A stretch of DNA of 64,000 bases from Mesostigma viride (lineage: Eukaryota > Streptophyta > Mesostigmatophyceae > Mesostigmatales > Mesostigmataceae). Positions 61,252-64,000 of the stretch are shown piece after piece; position 1 is the stretch's first letter; each line of letters opens with the position of its first letter. The notes under the pieces are model-generated. The model worked only from the letters and a program-made list of their open reading frames with translations. It was not told the origin of the DNA and made no database searches. The translations under genes and the position numbers were made by a program. The stretch spans positions 1-64,000 of the forward strand of contig RPFO01001322.1 in assembly GCA_009746045.1 (NCBI GenBank), in the 5' to 3' direction.

Positions 61252-62922
61252 ATGATCGGAAAACCGAGGACATGTAAAGGAACGCTAAAAGACGGTCGTT
61301 CGTGCTCGAACTGTTGTACGGGTAAGCGTAAGTATTGCGGCGTCCATAGCAGGACTCGGACACACCGAGCTCGAAACGAAAAGTTCGAAAACGAACCTAG
61401 TCAAACCTTAGAACACAAAGACCGCCTCAACCGTGTACTAGAAAAAGGGAGAGAGGCCCAAATAACCCGAGAAAAAAATGGCGCCCCCCCGAAAATCTGG
61501 ACGCCACAGGAAAAACAAGAGGTTTATGAAAGGGCCTCCAAAACGGTCATGAATGCAAGGGAAAGTATTGCCCCCCCCATCGTCAGGGAAAATGCATGGA
61601 TTAATAATGTTTCGAAGCATGTCGATAACACCAATGCAGATCTTCCAAGTACTGATATTCCATCTTCTCGCGAAGATACTAAAAGAGATTATAGCGAGGA
61701 AAGGGTGAGACAAAATCACGAAAGCAATAAGGTCCAATCGCAAAAATTACTTTTTGATTTGTTATCGATAGACACTTCACTCTTCAGTAAAAGTGAAAAA
61801 GAGGAACACGAAAAAAAGATTGCTTCTGCCAGTAAGGTGTTGTATGAATCAAAGGTGGCTCTAACAAACAAACAAAATAAAGATCAAGAGGCTGCGGAAC
61901 AGGAAGCTTTACGGGCGTCTGAAAACAGAAACAAACCAGTCGACTCTGCACGAACTAAACAGATGTTAGATAAGTTGAAACAAAAACGAAAAGAGGCTGC
62001 ATGGCAAGAGGAGCAACGAAAAGCTGCAGCTAATATTTTGCGGCGGCAAGAGGAACGAGCTGCGAAACGTGCTCAGGAACAGGAAGCTTTACGGGCTGCT
62101 AAAGAGGCTGCGGAACAGGCAGCTAAAGCGGCTGCGGAACAAGAAGCTGCAAGACGTGCACTAAAAGCGGCTGCGAAAGAGGCGGCTAGAATAGCTCGTG
62201 AAAAAGAAGATCAACGAAAACAGCAAGAAGAGGAAGCGGAACAAGCACGACAAGCGGAAGCGCAAGCAAAACGATTCAAAGAGTATGTCAAGTTTTACGC
62301 ACAACAACGTCCTCAAACAGCGGGACCGTCTTATAACAGCGGTTCTCAACCGCAAGGACGGGATGAGAGAGAACGACAAGACGAAGAGGCGAAAGGATCA
62401 TTTGCAAGGAAATGGGATCGTGCTCAAAGAGCAAAAGCCCGGATGGAAAACGAACGAGCGTCTGATCAACGTCCTTATCCAGCTGTACCGTCGAATATGC
62501 AAGAAGCTCAACCGCAAGTACCTAATATGCCCGATCCGGAGTCTACTGAAGACTTTCTAAGGTTTCTTTATCGAGAACCACGACAAAAAGCACCGATCGT
62601 GGAGAATCTCTTCAAGACAGCGGGACTAACGCAAGTAGAGGTTGATTCGGCAGCTCCGGGCTTACTAAATGTTGCAAATAACATTCTCGACCCTCGAACT
62701 ATTTTCGGTCTACAAAAAAAATGGAAACCGGTATCAAAGATAGCAGGCAAAGCTCGAATACACCCAGACAAATGGCACCTCGAGAACCAAAACTATCCTG
62801 GGGTCTTTAATACAAAGATGAACACATTCGTGGGTAATCTGTTTAAAGAAATAAAAAAACATTATCCGATGCAGAAAAGGAAGACAAAAAAGAAAACCAT
62901 AGAAAAAGGTCGCAGAAAGTAA
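61252..62922 (+). CDS. Cys/His-module protein with long coiled coil and J-like C-terminus
   Basis: 556 residues, intact. Module C8, G15, C18, C29, H32 (CKGTLKDGRSC then KYCGVHSR). Residues about 185-345 are Ala/Glu/Lys/Arg/Gln-rich and form a long coiled coil (AAEQEAARRALKAAAKEAA). Near residue 503 a helix and loop read ARIHPDKW, the HPD signature of DnaJ J-domains, with helices before (KKWKPVSKIA) and after (VGNLFKEIKKHY), of the auxilin-like small type. J-domains stimulate Hsp70. The end is basic. TATAAAAAGGAGC sits right before the ATG. The J call needs a profile search. Confidence 0.7.
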   Translation: MIGKPRTCKGTLKDGRSCSNCCTGKRKYCGVHSRTRTHRARNEKFENEPSQTLEHKDRLNRVLEKGREAQITREKNGAPPKIWTPQEKQEVYERASKTVMNARESIAPPIVRENAWINNVSKHVDNTNADLPSTDIPSSREDTKRDYSEERVRQNHESNKVQSQKLLFDLLSIDTSLFSKSEKEEHEKKIASASKVLYESKVALTNKQNKDQEAAEQEALRASENRNKPVDSARTKQMLDKLKQKRKEAAWQEEQRKAAANILRRQEERAAKRAQEQEALRAAKEAAEQAAKAAAEQEAARRALKAAAKEAARIAREKEDQRKQQEEEAEQARQAEAQAKRFKEYVKFYAQQRPQTAGPSYNSGSQPQGRDERERQDEEAKGSFARKWDRAQRAKARMENERASDQRPYPAVPSNMQEAQPQVPNMPDPESTEDFLRFLYREPRQKAPIVENLFKTAGLTQVEVDSAAPGLLNVANNILDPRTIFGLQKKWKPVSKIAGKARIHPDKWHLENQNYPGVFNTKMNTFVGNLFKEIKKHYPMQKRKTKKKTIEKGRRK

Positions 62923-63286
62923 TGGGCAATGTGTGGTAGAAACACAGCCGCGGGATTTGTAAGCATTACCCAGTCTTTGATCTTCGTACTTAAAAAGCGA
63001 GGTCGGAACAAAACTGTACCCACCTCATCGAGCCGTTGTCGGGATTCGGATAGATGTCGGACACACACCCTGCAAAAAAACCAGTTGTCATAAACAATTG
63101 GATATTGTCATTGCCGCAAATGACAAGTATCCGCTTGTATGCAGCATTTTGACATCGTTCAAGTATCAGTAGCTCTCTATATTATCATCACATCCGTACG
63201 GCCAGTCTCGTGACGTCAGCGCACTCGGACAACGAGTCTTCTAATTCTTCTCGAGGTCTCTCGAGTCCCGATCTCCCGTTTCGCCC
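62923..63286. other. Spacer with no gene seen
   Basis: An imperfect dyad TGTCATTGCCGCAAATGACA lies near 63106-63125. No CCAAT, GTATA or TATA signal in front of the KilA-N gene is recognised. Confidence 0.35.
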
Positions 63287-64000
63287 ATGGCTGTCGCCGC
63301 ACCGTTTGCACACGCTTTGTTCAACTTAGCAAGAGAAACAGACACCTATTGGATATTCACGTTGAAACCGTGCATAATGTTCGAAGTAAATCCTAACCAG
63401 GAAATAAAAGTGTGGAAGAGCGACCGAATGATCCATGGCCAGAATTTGACCGCGGCCGCTTCCAATGGAAAGAAGCGTTTCGAAAGCTGGTTTAGACTCG
63501 ATGGGTCAAAAGCCTTTATTGCAGCCCTCGAACGGGCTTCGCGGTCTGAGGAGCGGAGTGTCGATGGTCGACGCATAGAACACACATCTGTGTTCTATGG
63601 TCAAGGCCTGACGAAGGATGTTCTCCAGGCGACAAAAAACGTAAAGACCGGGCCTGTGGACGATCGCGGCGTCTACATCCACCCAAAGCTGGTTAACTCT
63701 CTGGCCATGTGGGTAAGTCCGGACTTTGCCGTCCACGCCATGGATTGGGTGGACCGCATCCTCGCGGGCGACATAACGATGATCGAGGTCGTCCGCGACG
63801 CGCACGACGCGGCAAACGGCACGACTACGACGGTTCTGTTGAACACGGAACTCCACAATGGCCGCAAGAAACCGGACTACGTCGAACCCGTGCGCGCTGC
63901 GCCCCCTTCGATGCGCGTTGCTTCTAAGGACTTGCAGCACAAGCTTGCGGACTTGGTTTCGATCACTGTGCCAAAAGAACGCGTGAGACAGACGTTGGTT
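63287..64000 (+). CDS. KilA-N domain protein, C-terminal end outside the window
   Basis: ATG 63287 opens 238 codons to the window edge with no stop. Residues about 120-150 have the KilA-N core (RGVYIHPKLVNSLAMWVSP, then DFAVHAMDWVDRIL), a DNA-binding fold widespread in large DNA viruses and phages. Upstream residues 1-110 form a separate domain (FTLKPCIMFEVNPNQEIKV, SNGKKRFESWFRLDG) that may be a second DNA- or partner-binding part. The tail after the core starts a helical stretch (LQHKLADLVSI). With the BRO-like gene at 2994 it makes two such proteins in the window. Confidence 0.8.
   Translation, partial: MAVAAPFAHALFNLARETDTYWIFTLKPCIMFEVNPNQEIKVWKSDRMIHGQNLTAAASNGKKRFESWFRLDGSKAFIAALERASRSEERSVDGRRIEHTSVFYGQGLTKDVLQATKNVKTGPVDDRGVYIHPKLVNSLAMWVSPDFAVHAMDWVDRILAGDITMIEVVRDAHDAANGTTTTVLLNTELHNGRKKPDYVEPVRAAPPSMRVASKDLQHKLADLVSITVPKERVRQTLV

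Overview
The window looks like a nuclear contig of a eukaryote, plausibly a green alga, carrying blocks of giant-virus-like (Nucleocytoviricota-like) genes between stretches of ordinary repeat-rich host DNA. The host side shows pieces of a spliced gene (class III nucleotide cyclase, 14.4-19.2 kb), an exon resembling spliceosomal SmD1, a complete LTR retrotransposon, decayed LINEs, tRNA-related repeats and long microsatellites. The virus-like side shows dense intronless genes on both strands with short spacers, and families typical of large DNA viruses: MYND and RING-like fingers, BRO-N/MSV199-like and KilA-N DNA-binding proteins, F-box-like proteins, a SprT-like protease, a possible D5-like fragment, an ADP-ribosyltransferase-like protein and a Rieske oxygenase. 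No capsid protein, DNA polymerase or packaging ATPase is visible, so the viral lineage cannot be named.

Layout. (1) 1-7.7 kb: GC-rich viral-like genes; most spacers carry CCAAT/ATTGG boxes. (2) 7.7-9.6 kb: a foldback element of about 0.8 kb and a GC-rich minisatellite. (3) 9.6-12.6 kb: three viral-like genes (RING-like, MYND, F-box-like) whose upstream regions carry repeated GAATATTC dyads. (4) 13-19.4 kb: host-type exons, with a 55-bp minisatellite that multiplies a splice acceptor. (5) 19.5-27.3 kb: a Copia-type retrotransposon on the minus strand with 615-617 bp LTRs and a 5-bp target duplication. (6) 27.3-45.7 kb: repeat desert with LINE fragments, tRNA-like SINE copies, inverted repeats, a 184-bp satellite, (ACGC)n, 1.1 kb of CCCT-type repeat, and a twice-occurring 418-bp repeat. 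(7) 45.7-53.3 kb: GC-rich viral-like genes sharing CGGTTAC/CCACGGGG promoters and a TATA box 81-87 nt before the start codon, plus a second foldback (50.7-52.1 kb). (8) 53.3-64 kb: a more AT-rich viral-like block with a SprT-like protease, a GT14-like transferase, an F-box-like gene, tRNA-Ile(UAU), a KilA-N protein, and a run of proteins starting with the same small Cys/His module.

The most interesting system is that module: C-x9-C-x(9-11)-C-x2-H at the N-terminus of eight proteins. Its downstream parts differ (F-box-like, SprT protease, coiled coil plus J-like end, or disordered). Three neighbours have nearly identical N-termini and unrelated C-termini, and several have a GTATA motif a few bases before the ATG. 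This suggests a cassette that duplicates the promoter plus N-terminal tag and swaps the payload.

Many viral-like genes are split by single frameshifts, several in homopolymers. The insert is therefore either decaying or the assembly has homopolymer errors; the sequence alone cannot separate the two.
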